Of a DNA stretch of 13,873 nt, positions 1 through 7,276 are shown one piece after another. A model generated the notes under the pieces. The model worked only from the letters and a program-made list of their open reading frames with translations. It ran no database searches and had not been told where the DNA came from. Numbering within the stretch: the stretch's first letter is position 1; each line of letters opens with the position of its first letter. Origin of the DNA: Hyphomicrobiaceae bacterium UBA2767. Its GTDB lineage: Bacteria > Pseudomonadota > Alphaproteobacteria > Rhizobiales > Methyloligellaceae. A program made the translations under genes and the position numbers. Where the stretch lies: contig DEIT01000134.1 of assembly GCA_002352635.1 (NCBI GenBank), forward strand, positions 1 through 13,873, written 5' to 3'.

Positions 1-26
1 GTGTATCCACACCTGGGTTGAAGTGA

Positions 27-68
27 TGAATAGCGCACCTCACGGCCCCGCGGCTTGACGTGAATCAA
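27..68 (-). promoter_or_regulatory. FNR/FixK-type box and -10 for a leftward gene outside the window
   Basis: Read on the minus strand, positions 68-55 give TTGATTCACGTCAA, a perfect TTGA-N6-TCAA palindrome of the CRP/FNR family (FNR, FnrN, FixK, Anr). Exactly 22 nt further on (positions 32-27) is TATTCA, an acceptable -10. This is the class II geometry, with the box centred at about -41.5, and would put transcription start near position 20. The box overlaps the stop codon of the SLC13 symporter gene, so the target should be a minus-strand gene beginning to the left of the window. It differs at one base from the box at 2518-2531, which supports shared regulation. The target is inferred, not seen. 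Confidence 0.5.
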
Positions 69-1570
69 TATGAAACGCCGGCGAACACGCTTACGCCGAT
101 GGTCACCGACAGCAGCGCCACGGCGATGATGCCGATCAAGTCGAGCAGGAAACCCGCACGCAGCATTTCCTTGATGGTGACCACACCGGATCCATAGATG
201 ACTGCGTTGGGTGGCGTCGCTACGGGAAGCATGAAGCCGAGCGACGCGGATAGGGCGACGGCCGCTGTCAGCAGGACGGGATCAATGCCGAGCCCGTAGG
301 CTGCAGCCGCAGCGACGGGCAGGAAGATGGCGGCCATGGCAGTATTGCTGGCGAGTTCGCCAAGGAACACGACGATCGCCGCGATCGCCAGGACGATGAC
401 GAACCAGGGAAAGTTTTCAAGTGTCGTCGCTTTGTTTGCGATCCAGACCGCGAGCCCGGAGGTTCCGATCACCTTGGCAAGCGCCAACCCGCCGCCGAAC
501 AGGATCAGCACATCCCAACGGATTTTCATGATGTCTCCGGCGGATAACAGACATCTGTCTGGCGCGCCGAAATTCGCCCAGAATGGAGAAAGAGAAGTTT
601 TTTCTTGATTGCCGGGCACCACGAACATCATCACCGCCACGGCAATGGCGATACCGGCATCGCTGAGGGCGAGTTGCGGGACCAGTGTCTCGACAATGGG
701 ACGCGTCGTCCAGCAGATGGCGGCCACACAGAGAAGGAGTGCCACCCGTCTCTCGCCAGAAGACATGGGGCTGAGTTTGCCCACACGCTCGACAAGCGTC
801 TGGTCCCTCAGATCCGGAAATGACTGCGGCAAGGAAAAGGCAACGCGTGTGAGCACCAGCCAGGCGACGGGGAGCAGGACCAGAACCGCAGGAACGCCGA
901 TCAACATCCAGCGCGCGAAGCTGACTTCCACGCCGAGTGCCTCGGCCATGAAGCCGGCAAACAGGGCGTTTGGAGGGGTGCCGATGAGTGTGCCCATGCC
1001 GCCGATTGTGGCCGCATAGGCGATACCAAGCATAAGCGCTGCTGAAAAGGTGGAGACCTGCTTGAACGGGTCTGATTTGTCAGAGCATGCGATGGTATGA
1101 ATGATGGATTGCCCGATCGGCAGCATCATCACAGCCGTTGCCGTATTGCTAACCCACATGCTCAGAAATGCGGTCGCTGCCATGACCCCGGCGATGATAC
1201 CAGCAGGTTTGTCGCCCGAAATGCGCAGAATACTGAAGGCGACGCGCCGGCTCAGGTTCCAGCGCTGCATCGCCTGTGCCATCAGGAACCCACCCAGGAA
1301 CAGGAACACAAGGGGATGCGCATATTCCCGCGCCGTGCTGTCGAGAGATGCGATGCCGAACGGCGGAAACAGAACCAGGGGTATCAGTGCGGTGATGGCG
1401 AGCGGCACCGCTTCGGTCATCCACCATATGGCCATCAGGATGGCCACAGCGGCAACTGCCATCGCCTGCGGCGACAACCCCTCCGGTACGGGCATGAATG
1501 TCATGGCGACGACCACCAACGGCCCGACAGCAATTGCCAAAGGCCGGATGGTGCTCTCGAAATCGCTCAT
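65..1570 (-). CDS. SLC13/DASS-family sodium:anion symporter
   Basis: Predicted inner-membrane secondary transporter of 501 residues, typical length for the divalent anion:Na+ symporter (DASS/SLC13, VcINDY-like) family, which takes up C4-dicarboxylates, citrate or sulfate. The two inverted-repeat halves each show the family's SNT substrate/sodium motif (S141-N142-T143 and S408-N409-T410), each followed later by a TPPNA loop (198-202 and 452-456). About a dozen hydrophobic segments span the protein, separated by a hydrophilic central loop at about 245-275. Sequence alone does not settle the substrate; dicarboxylate or sulfate are both open. The start has only a weak upstream GGAC as ribosome site. 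It lies 52 bp behind the universal stress gene on the same strand, probably in one transcript driven from the FNR-type box at 2518-2531. An FNR-type box overlaps its stop codon. Confidence 0.9.
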   Translation of the reverse strand: MSDFESTIRPLAIAVGPLVVVAMTFMPVPEGLSPQAMAVAAVAILMAIWWMTEAVPLAITALIPLVLFPPFGIASLDSTAREYAHPLVFLFLGGFLMAQAMQRWNLSRRVAFSILRISGDKPAGIIAGVMAATAFLSMWVSNTATAVMMLPIGQSIIHTIACSDKSDPFKQVSTFSAALMLGIAYAATIGGMGTLIGTPPNALFAGFMAEALGVEVSFARWMLIGVPAVLVLLPVAWLVLTRVAFSLPQSFPDLRDQTLVERVGKLSPMSSGERRVALLLCVAAICWTTRPIVETLVPQLALSDAGIAIAVAVMMFVVPGNQEKTSLSPFWANFGAPDRCLLSAGDIMKIRWDVLILFGGGLALAKVIGTSGLAVWIANKATTLENFPWFVIVLAIAAIVVFLGELASNTAMAAIFLPVAAAAAYGLGIDPVLLTAAVALSASLGFMLPVATPPNAVIYGSGVVTIKEMLRAGFLLDLIGIIAVALLSVTIGVSVFAGVSY

Positions 1571-1622
1571 GGCTTGTCCGATCGATGATGGGAGTGAGCT
1601 GGTTTCGGTGCCAAAACGTGGT

Positions 1623-2456
1623 TTAGTGAGACATCAGAACCGGAACGGTCATGTGTTGCATAATCTCCCTGGTAACACCGCCGAATATGAACTCCCGCAA
1701 CCGGGAGCGGCCGTAGCAGCCCATCACCAGCAAGTCGCAGGATTCATCCGCGATCCGGGATAGCAGATCGCTTCCGACTGAAATGTCTGCGGGGTGTGAT
1801 GTGGCCGTTTCGGGTTTGATGCCGTGCCGCGATAGTGCAACAGCAAGGTCGCTGCCTGGGCTGAGACCGTCTCCACCTCCGCCGTCATCGGGGTTAATAG
1901 TGAGGATGCGCACCGAGTCTGCCTGCTTGAGCAGCGGCAGCGCATCAAATGCGGCGCGCGCGGCTTCGCGCCTTCCGTTCCAGGCAATGACAGCACGCGT
2001 GCCGATCTCTTGCGGTTTGCCACCGCGCGGTATGATCAAAACAGGACGACCGACACCCAAGACCACGTCAGCCACCAAATCCAGATCGATGTCCGCTCCA
2101 AACAAACGGCTCATGACGATCAGGTCGGCGCAGGGCATGTATCGCAGCAGTCCAGTCGCCAGATCGGCCTGTGGTGACTGCTCGCACCGCCACTCGGTAG
2201 CGGTGCTTGAGCCCTTGGTGGTTTCAGCGAAGATTTTCTCAACCGCATTGGCGCGCTGCTGCAGCGCTTCCTCTTCCCGGTTGATGGCCTCTGCTGGAAA
2301 TTCGACTCCGGCGAGACCGTAAATTGGAACCCGCGGGACCACATGAAGGCCGATCAGATGTGCTTCGTCACGCTCCGCCAGCCGCAGAGCAGCAGCCAGA
2401 ACCGCCGGTGTGCTTTCAGTTGTGGTGAGGCAGGCAACGATAGTTTTGAGCGACAC
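1623..2456 (-). CDS. Tandem-domain universal stress protein (UspA family)
   Basis: Cytoplasmic stress protein with two Usp folds: a degenerate first domain (about 1-140, starting SLKTIVACLT) and a canonical second domain (about 155-277). The second has the ATP-binding signature G-2x-G-9x-G at residues 246-262 (GCYG...GGVT), ending with the usual VPVL strand. Tandem Usp proteins of this type are commonly induced by low oxygen, stress or energy limitation. A GTG start at 2456 is chosen because GGGAGAG lies 4 nt upstream (2461-2467) and homology begins right after it. A longer frame reaching 2531 would add a basic, Cys-containing tail and run through the regulatory box. It is the first gene of a probable two-gene operon with the downstream SLC13 symporter. 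The divergent FNR-type box lies about 68 bp upstream of the start. The exact partner or client is unknown. Confidence 0.88.
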   Translation of the reverse strand: MSLKTIVACLTTTESTPAVLAAALRLAERDEAHLIGLHVVPRVPIYGLAGVEFPAEAINREEEALQQRANAVEKIFAETTKGSSTATEWRCEQSPQADLATGLLRYMPCADLIVMSRLFGADIDLDLVADVVLGVGRPVLIIPRGGKPQEIGTRAVIAWNGRREAARAAFDALPLLKQADSVRILTINPDDGGGGDGLSPGSDLAVALSRHGIKPETATSHPADISVGSDLLSRIADESCDLLVMGCYGRSRLREFIFGGVTREIMQHMTVPVLMSH

Positions 2457-2489
2457 TGTACTCTCCCACTTTCTGCGGCTGCAAAAGTG

Positions 2490-2559
2490 ACTTTGGCACC
2501 GCAGGCGGGTCCGGGCGTTGATCCACGTCAACGACCACTTTCACCGGGTGAATGATAAG
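2490..2559. promoter_or_regulatory. Divergent promoter with shared FNR/FixK box
   Basis: TTGATCCACGTCAA at 2518-2531 is a perfect TTGA-N6-TCAA dyad for a CRP/FNR-family activator. Rightwards, 22 nt after the box, is GATAAG (2554-2559), a 4/6 match to the -10 consensus. This fits class II activation with a start near 2566 and a leader of about 120 nt before the reductase gene. Leftwards, also 22 nt away, is CAAAGT (minus strand, 2495-2490), a weaker -10. It would start the stress-protein mRNA near 2483, about 27 nt before its GTG. No good -35 hexamers are seen, as expected of activator-dependent promoters. Confidence 0.6.
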
Positions 2560-2688
2560 TCAGAGTCGGCAAGGCACCGTTCAGCATTCCAAAAATGGCG
2601 AAACGAGTTTCAGGCATACCCTTTTGCCGGTGCTGGCTTGGCGGAGCTTGGTTCTGATGCGGTTAATCGGACGAATAGAGGGAACACG

Positions 2689-4074
2689 ATGAGGGATGCC
2701 TCGCGTCAAGGCGTTTCGGAGACTGCAAGCGCTGGATCATCGTCCTGGATTGTCGTGCCGTTGCTGCTGATTGTGCTCTATTTCGCGCTCATTTTGGCTC
2801 CGACCCTGCTTGCCCACGCTCAGGATTTGCCACCACGCAAATGGCAGGATGAACTGTCATCGGGATTGGCTCTGTCAGCGTTCGCCGGTCTTCTGATTGA
2901 GTTTGTGCTCTCAGGACGCTTTCGGCTTGTATCCGGCCATCTTGGGATAGATACCACCATGCGCTTCCATCAGTTGATGGCGCGCTCCCTGACCGTGTTC
3001 ATTCTCGTGCATCCGTTTTTGTATGTGACGCCGATGATGAACGAACCGCTCCCCTGGGATGCCACCAGTCGCCTTACGCTCGGTCTGACCATGGGGTCGT
3101 TTGCAACAGGGCTCATAGCGTGGCTTGCGCTCATGCTGATGGTCACTTTCGCCATCTTTCGGGAACAAACCGGCGGCAGTTATGAGATGTGGCGGCTCTC
3201 GCATGGGGTCGCGGCGGTCGTGATCGCGGTATTTGGCATGCACCACACAATCAACGCCGGACGATACAGCGGCGATTCCACGCTTGCAACATACTGGTTT
3301 GTCTTGCTTGCGATCTCGGTTTTCACACTTCTATGGGTCTATGTGCTCAAGCCCTGTTGGCAACTGCGAAACCCATATTCCGTTCAATCCGTGCGGCGGA
3401 TTGCGCTCAAGACATGGGAGCTTGTCGTGACGCCGCGTAAAGGCGCGGCCATTGGTTTCTCGGCAGGTCAGTTTGTCTGGTTGAACGTTGGGCATAGCCC
3501 ATTCTCGCTTCATGAAAACCCTTTCTCCATTGCCTCAGCGCCGACCAACAGGGGTCAGCTCAGCTTCGTCATCAAGGAAGTCGGTGATTTCACAAGAAGC
3601 ATCAGCCAGATAGCGCAAGGGACACTGGCCTATGTCGACGGACCGCACGGAAATCTTGTTTTCCATGGCCGGCACGGCGCGGGAATCGCCTTGATTGCGG
3701 GCGGTGTCGGCATTGCACCTCTGCTCGGCATTCTTCGCCAGCTGCGCCATGATCACGACAAGCGGCCCATCGTGCTGCTTTATGGAAACAGAGCGCACGA
3801 TCAAATTGTCTATGCCGAGGAACTTGAGGAGATGCGGAAGGTTCTGAACCTTCGCGTCGAGCACGTCGTTGGAGAGCCGCCACGAGGTTGGAAGGGGCGA
3901 ACCGGCGTCATCGATGCAGACTGCGTCGAGGATATTCTGGCCCGACCCGATGCGAAGAACTGGCTATATTTCGTCTGTGGCCCGCTGCCAATGATTGAGG
4001 GCGTAGAGGCAACGCTCCTGGCCATGGGAGTGCCAGGCAGACAGATCGTTTCGGAACGGTTCTATTACGATTAA
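2689..4074 (+). CDS. Ferric-reductase-type heme membrane/flavin oxidoreductase
   Basis: Predicted 461-residue inner-membrane electron-transfer protein that would pass electrons from NAD(P)H through FAD to membrane hemes and an unknown acceptor. The N-terminal half has about six hydrophobic helices of the ferric-reductase-like transmembrane domain with candidate heme histidines H94, H108, H172 and H185/H186. The C-terminal half is a ferredoxin-reductase module: FAD-binding HENPFSIASAP at 275-285, pyridine-nucleotide GGVGIAPL at 338-345, LLYGNR at 363-368, and the terminal CGP motif at C430 with an aromatic end (RFYYD). The ATG at 2689 has AGAGGGA 5 nt upstream (2677-2683). The frame stays open back to 2518, but that extension overlaps the regulatory box and is unlikely to be translated. 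A tiny membrane-peptide gene follows 9 bp later. The true acceptor (ferric iron, oxygen, quinone, or an MsrP-like partner) is not shown. Confidence 0.87.
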   Translation: MRDASRQGVSETASAGSSSWIVVPLLLIVLYFALILAPTLLAHAQDLPPRKWQDELSSGLALSAFAGLLIEFVLSGRFRLVSGHLGIDTTMRFHQLMARSLTVFILVHPFLYVTPMMNEPLPWDATSRLTLGLTMGSFATGLIAWLALMLMVTFAIFREQTGGSYEMWRLSHGVAAVVIAVFGMHHTINAGRYSGDSTLATYWFVLLAISVFTLLWVYVLKPCWQLRNPYSVQSVRRIALKTWELVVTPRKGAAIGFSAGQFVWLNVGHSPFSLHENPFSIASAPTNRGQLSFVIKEVGDFTRSISQIAQGTLAYVDGPHGNLVFHGRHGAGIALIAGGVGIAPLLGILRQLRHDHDKRPIVLLYGNRAHDQIVYAEELEEMRKVLNLRVEHVVGEPPRGWKGRTGVIDADCVEDILARPDAKNWLYFVCGPLPMIEGVEATLLAMGVPGRQIVSERFYYD

Positions 4075-4083
4075 GAGGTTCCA

Positions 4084-4170
4084 GTGACACACCGTCAGCG
4101 TATCCTTGTTACGTTCTGCACCATCACGTTGGTGGTTTTTGTCACCGCACTTGCTTTCGCCTTGCGTTGA
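4084..4170 (+). CDS. 28-residue single-pass membrane peptide behind the reductase
   Basis: A GTG at 4084 opens a 28-codon frame ending TGA at 4168-4170. The ribosome site AAGAGG (4073-4078) overlaps the reductase stop codon and sits 5 nt before the GTG, an ideal spacing that suggests translational coupling. The peptide begins THRQR (basic, cytoplasmic side) and continues with a 20-residue hydrophobic stretch from ILVTF to LAFAL, ending in Arg: one transmembrane helix, inside-positive. I do not recognise a family. By analogy with other very small subunits of membrane redox complexes it may stabilise or modulate the reductase; this is inference. Such genes are missed by length cutoffs. Confidence 0.55.
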   Translation: MTHRQRILVTFCTITLVVFVTALAFALR

Positions 4171-4503
4171 CGTTCGCCAGCGCGAAATCAAGTCAAGTTT
4201 TGAACCATACGGGCTTCGGCGTCCGCTCCGGGTCCAAAGCCGACATCAAATTCCGGCCTTCCTGAGGTCCGCTCCAACCCGCAAACCAGCCACTCCACGT
4301 CCAGACAGCGTGTGTCCCCGCATCCCTCACAGCCTTTACTCAATTTCAATCGCTTTCCGTCCCCAGCCCCCCCAAATTGCGCTCCGATTTGAACCTTTTG
4401 CCCGCCGACCGCGACCAATGCGTGTGGACGAGTTTTTAAGCCCGATCCGGCAGCCGCGCGATCATGTATCTGGACGCGCGCAGGCAGATGAATGGAGAGT
4501 GCC
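4171..4503. other. 333-bp stretch with no convincing gene; repeat-like 9-mers
   Basis: Open frames exist on both strands here, but they lack ribosome sites and recognisable domains. The 9-mer GTCCGCTCC occurs twice (4221-4229 and 4267-4275). Read on the minus strand as GGAGCGGAC, it resembles short intergenic 'AGCGGAC' repeat debris often found between alphaproteobacterial genes. A C-rich run lies near 4362-4376. No clear terminator for the reductase unit or promoter for the next gene was found. Confidence 0.4.
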
Positions 4504-5274
4504 ATGAGCAATCGAAAAACCATGGGGACGGTGGAGTGGACGCATTGGGACAGGTTTGAACCCGTCAAGCCGGTCCCATTGACTGACGAATTATCTATTC
4601 CATCCTCATTTGAATCCGGTGAGCCACCTCCCCCATTGCCCGCGGATCAGGACCGCGCCGTCAATGCAATGACCGTCGAGAGCCCGTCGGATGAAATCGG
4701 CACGCAGCTGACGATCTCGGGATATGTGAGAGAGGCGCCTTTGTATGTCGATGACCATGATGCCGGTCCGTCGCACTCACGGCTGCCGGCCCATACCCCG
4801 GAGTGGAGAAATCCTCAACCCGGAGACCCGGGCCGCACCCTTACCGAGACGGATGCCGGTGAAACGGCGGGAAGGACAATCCAGATGGAGATTTCCGGGT
4901 ACGTGAGCACCTCGCCCTTGTATTTCAACGACGAAGATTTCGATCTCGCTGCTTTGGAGGATTTCGCGATGTCGCCATCTCACGAAGACGCCCGGGATGC
5001 CGGCACCGCCGCCGCAGGTTTGAGTGGCCACGGTATTCTGCTGGACTTCGAGGACGACGCTGTTGCGCTGGAGGCGGCTCTGAATGCGCTGGCAGAAAGC
5101 GATCCCGACACAGACGATGGCGACGCAACCACAGACCGTGTTCAGACACCGATCGAAACCGAGCCACCCGTCCCGCATCTGGTGATGCAATTGGTGGTCG
5201 TCGGCGCGGCCGGAATCCCGGCCGACAGTACTGCCGATGCCGAGCAGAGCGCTGACGCTGCCGCGATCGTCTAG
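4504..5274 (+). CDS. Acidic protein of unknown function with a duplicated SGYV/PLY module
   Basis: 256 residues, no family recognised. The protein is strongly acidic and rich in Asp, Glu, Ala and Pro, has no cysteine, no signal peptide and no transmembrane helix, and looks largely disordered. A proline run lies near residues 42-47. Two modules stand out: residues 69-86 (ISGYV..APLY followed by DDHD) and 128-145 (ISGYV..SPLY followed by NDED). A looser third echo, LSGHG followed by DFEDD, comes about 35 residues later. The ATG at 4504 is preferred because GGAGAG (4494-4499) lies just upstream; an ATG at 4492 would consume that site. Repeated short linear motifs on a disordered acidic chain suggest a binding scaffold, but no function can be assigned. 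It sits alone, downstream of the reductase unit and convergent with the ABC operon. Confidence 0.65.
   Translation: MSNRKTMGTVEWTHWDRFEPVKPVPLTDELSIPSSFESGEPPPPLPADQDRAVNAMTVESPSDEIGTQLTISGYVREAPLYVDDHDAGPSHSRLPAHTPEWRNPQPGDPGRTLTETDAGETAGRTIQMEISGYVSTSPLYFNDEDFDLAALEDFAMSPSHEDARDAGTAAAGLSGHGILLDFEDDAVALEAALNALAESDPDTDDGDATTDRVQTPIETEPPVPHLVMQLVVVGAAGIPADSTADAEQSADAAAIV
4708..4938 (+). repeat. Intragenic protein-level repeat (two 18-residue units)
   Basis: Units at 4708-4761 and 4885-4938 encode the same pattern: ISGYV-x3-PLY followed by an Asp/Glu-rich tail. Each is preceded by a Thr/Gln stretch (TQLT, TIQME). DNA identity between the units is low because codons differ, so this is an old duplication kept under protein-level constraint rather than a recent slip. 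Confidence 0.6.
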
Positions 5275-5436
5275 GTCGCACAACGGCGTCACTGATTGGC
5301 GCGCGGCGATGACCGGTTGGCGTTCACACGGTCGTCGATATCCCGGCTGCCCCCGGTCGCATTAAACCCGCGTTCAGCGCCAATTCGTGCAATCATTGGC
5401 TGACACATCTTGGCCTGGGGGGAAACGTCTAACAAG

Positions 5437-5634
5437 ATGGATCAATCACTCGTTGTTGCCCTTGTGCTTGTAGGCGCCGCCGTGTTCGCGGCCAGCAGTT
5501 CCATCGAGGCGATCACCGCTCTTATCAACATGCCCTGTTTCATGCCTTCCTCCTGTTTGACGCGAAGGCGGCAACACCATTTGATGCTTAATTCGGATAC
5601 CGCCCCGGACGGGGCGATTTCACCGACCCAGTGA
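5437..5634 (+). CDS. Possible 65-residue small membrane protein
   Basis: The frame opens with ATG at 5437 and a hydrophobic segment at residues 4-19 (SLVVALVLVGAAVFAA), which could be a membrane anchor or a signal peptide. A polar, basic tail with two Cys (CFMPSSC) follows. There is no good ribosome site; the nearest G-run (5417-5423) is 13 nt from the start. It overlaps, antisense, a better-initiated tiny frame at 5543-5442, and both are unlikely to be real. No homologue is recognised. Confidence 0.25.
   Translation: MDQSLVVALVLVGAAVFAASSSIEAITALINMPCFMPSSCLTRRRQHHLMLNSDTAPDGAISPTQ
5442..5543 (-). CDS. Possible 33-residue peptide with a strong ribosome site
   Basis: On the minus strand, AGGAGG (5554-5549) lies 5 nt before ATG at 5543, close to an ideal initiation site. 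The frame encodes 33 residues starting MKQGMLIRAVIASMELLA, a likely amphipathic helix, then an Ala/Thr/Ser-rich tail without Cys. It sits 99 nt behind the permease stop and could be the last gene of that operon, a regulatory peptide, or the surviving start of a longer deleted gene. No family is recognised. It conflicts with the antisense frame at 5437-5634. Confidence 0.3.
   Translation of the reverse strand: MKQGMLIRAVIASMELLAANTAAPTSTRATTSD
5601..5616. other. GC-rich hairpin between convergent units
   Basis: CGCCCC-GGAC-GGGGCG forms a strong short stem 27 nt past the permease stop codon. It could end the minus-strand ABC transcript or the plus-strand unit, but neither side has a T-run, so it is not a canonical intrinsic terminator. 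Confidence 0.3.
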
Positions 5635-5642
5635 TTACCCGG

Positions 5643-6488
5643 CTATCGTTGCACCTCCTTCCAGCGAAGGAGATACGCTTCGAGGTACCGGATGCTTTCG
5701 TTGAACGCGGCCGAGATCGCGATCAATGTCAGTAGTGCGGCGAATGTTCCCGCGGTGTCGAACTGCCCGGCCGACTGCATGAGAAGAAAGCCGACGCCGC
5801 GGTTCGATGCCATCATTTCACCGACGACGGCACCGATCAGCGCATAGGGCACGGAGACGCGAAGACCGACGAATATCGCCGTCAGCGCCGATGGAAGAAC
5901 GACCCACCAGAGAACTTGCGGGGTTTTCGCGCCCATCAGGCGCACGATATCGATCAGTTCGCGGCTGGTGTCGCGAACGCCAGAATAGGTGTTGAAGAAG
6001 ACAAGAAAGAACACGATCACGGCGGTCAGGATCACCTTCATCTCGAATCCGATGCCGAACCAGATGATAAAGAGCGGAGCCAATGCGACTTTCGGAAGGC
6101 TGTAGATGGCGATGATGATGGGATCGAGAATCTCGGCGACGCGCTTGAACCAGCCGAAAATGAACCCGACCACTCCGCCTGCCAGGGTCCCTATAAGGAA
6201 ACCGGAAATTGCTTCTCCGGCGGTGATCCCCATATGGGTCAGCAGGTCTCCCGAGTACCACCACTCGACGATTTTCGCTGCCACGTCCGTCGGGCGGCTA
6301 ATCCAGTATTCCTCGATCCACCGGCCGGACGCATATTGCCATAAGAGCAAAATAGCCGCCGTCAGAAGCAGGCGAATGGCGATGCGGATAATCATGAAGT
6401 CCAGGGCCGATTGCGGGGCATCCCGGAATTCATCCTCTGCCCGCACCCGCCGTTTCGCCCCTATTTCGCCTGCCGCCTGGTCGCTCAT
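5643..6488 (-). CDS. ABC importer permease (SsuC/TauC type)
   Basis: 281-residue inner-membrane permease of the binding-protein-dependent family serving sulfonates, nitrate, taurine, thiamine precursors or aromatic compounds. A polar N-terminus of about 30 residues is followed by about six hydrophobic helices. The cytoplasmic EAA loop that docks the ATPase is at 177-199 (ELIDIVRLMGA ... P199, with G186). The start overlaps the stop of the ATPase gene as TGATG, so translation is coupled. It is the third transporter gene of the operon. Two copies would form the channel. The substrate cannot be read from this subunit. Confidence 0.9.
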   Translation of the reverse strand: MSDQAAGEIGAKRRVRAEDEFRDAPQSALDFMIIRIAIRLLLTAAILLLWQYASGRWIEEYWISRPTDVAAKIVEWWYSGDLLTHMGITAGEAISGFLIGTLAGGVVGFIFGWFKRVAEILDPIIIAIYSLPKVALAPLFIIWFGIGFEMKVILTAVIVFFLVFFNTYSGVRDTSRELIDIVRLMGAKTPQVLWWVVLPSALTAIFVGLRVSVPYALIGAVVGEMMASNRGVGFLLMQSAGQFDTAGTFAALLTLIAISAAFNESIRYLEAYLLRWKEVQR

Positions 6489-7276
6489 CAGACATTTTCA
6501 CCTTTGTAAATATCGTCCTTCAAACCGTCCCAAAGGGTTTCGAAGATCACCGAGAAGTCCGGGCTGGTCTGCAGCGTGAAAGGGTCACGCGGGCGCGGCA
6601 GGTCCACCTGCATTTCCTGTTTGACGCAGCCGGGCCGTGCCGACAGGACGACAATGCGGTCGGCAAGCGTGATCGCTTCGACAAGGTCGTGGGTAATGAA
6701 AAGGATGGTGGTACGCTGTTCGTCCCAGATCCTCAGCAACTCCTTGTGCATGATCATCTTGACGTGCGCGTCCAGGGCGCTGAAAGGCTCGTCCATCAAC
6801 ACCATTTCGGGTGAATAGATCAGCGTCCGCGCCAGCGAACAGCGCTTGCGCATCCCGCCGGAGAGCTCCGCAGGGAAATGGTTTTCAAATCCCTTGAGAC
6901 CGGTGAGTTCGAGATAGCTCTCAAGCCGCGCCGCGCGCTCGGCGGCGGGAACCTTTCGGATCTTGAGCCCCATCGTGATGTTTTTCCGGACTGTCGCCCA
7001 AGGCAACAGGTTGTCGTGCTGGGTGATATATCCGACGGCGGTATTGATTTTTTCTACGGGCTTGCCCCGGTAGACGACGCGGCCTTTCGCTGCCGGGCTC
7101 AATCCTGCCGCGAGGTTGAGCAGAGTCGACTTCCCGCATCCGCTCGGGCCCACAACCGAAACGAACTCGCCCTCGCGGACCGCCATGTCGAGTCCTTCGA
7201 GAGCGACCACCGGCTGGCTGCCCTTGTAGAAGACCTTCGTGACATCCTCGAATGCGAGGACCGGGGTATCGCTCAC
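6488..7276 (-). CDS. ABC importer ATPase (SsuB/TauB type)
   Basis: 262-residue nucleotide-binding subunit on the cytoplasmic face that hydrolyses ATP to drive import. All motifs are intact: Walker A GPSGCGKST (43-51), Q-loop Q86 followed by the NLLPW typical of this subfamily, signature LSGGM (138-142), Walker B VLMDEP (159-164), D-loop SALD, switch His H196 (ITHD). The start is GTG at 7276, immediately before the conserved LAFEDVTK strand. A longer frame to 7585 only adds out-of-frame translation of the dehydrogenase remnant. The GTG overlaps the TGA of that remnant (GTGA) and has no clear ribosome site of its own, so it probably depends on translational coupling to the fragment. Confidence 0.9.
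   Translation of the reverse strand: MSDTPVLAFEDVTKVFYKGSQPVVALEGLDMAVREGEFVSVVGPSGCGKSTLLNLAAGLSPAAKGRVVYRGKPVEKINTAVGYITQHDNLLPWATVRKNITMGLKIRKVPAAERAARLESYLELTGLKGFENHFPAELSGGMRKRCSLARTLIYSPEMVLMDEPFSALDAHVKMIMHKELLRIWDEQRTTILFITHDLVEAITLADRIVVLSARPGCVKQEMQVDLPRPRDPFTLQTSPDFSVIFETLWDGLKDDIYKGENV

Noticed and set aside
1101..1763. Plus-strand frame of 220 codons opposite the symporter and stress genes
   Set aside because: No ribosome site and no recognisable domain; both opposing genes have strong family signatures.
2457..2688. Upstream extensions of the stress protein (to 2531) and of the reductase (to 2518)
   Set aside because: Both would run through the regulatory dyad, and each gene has a good ribosome site at the shorter start.
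4554..4566. TTGAACCCGTCAA as a third FNR-type box
   Set aside because: The spacer is 5 nt rather than 6, and it lies inside the coding sequence of the acidic protein.
4188..4568. Minus-strand frame of 126 codons in the 4171-4503 gap
   Set aside because: It overlaps the start of the acidic-protein gene, has no ribosome site, and consists largely of repeat-like AGCGGAC sequence.
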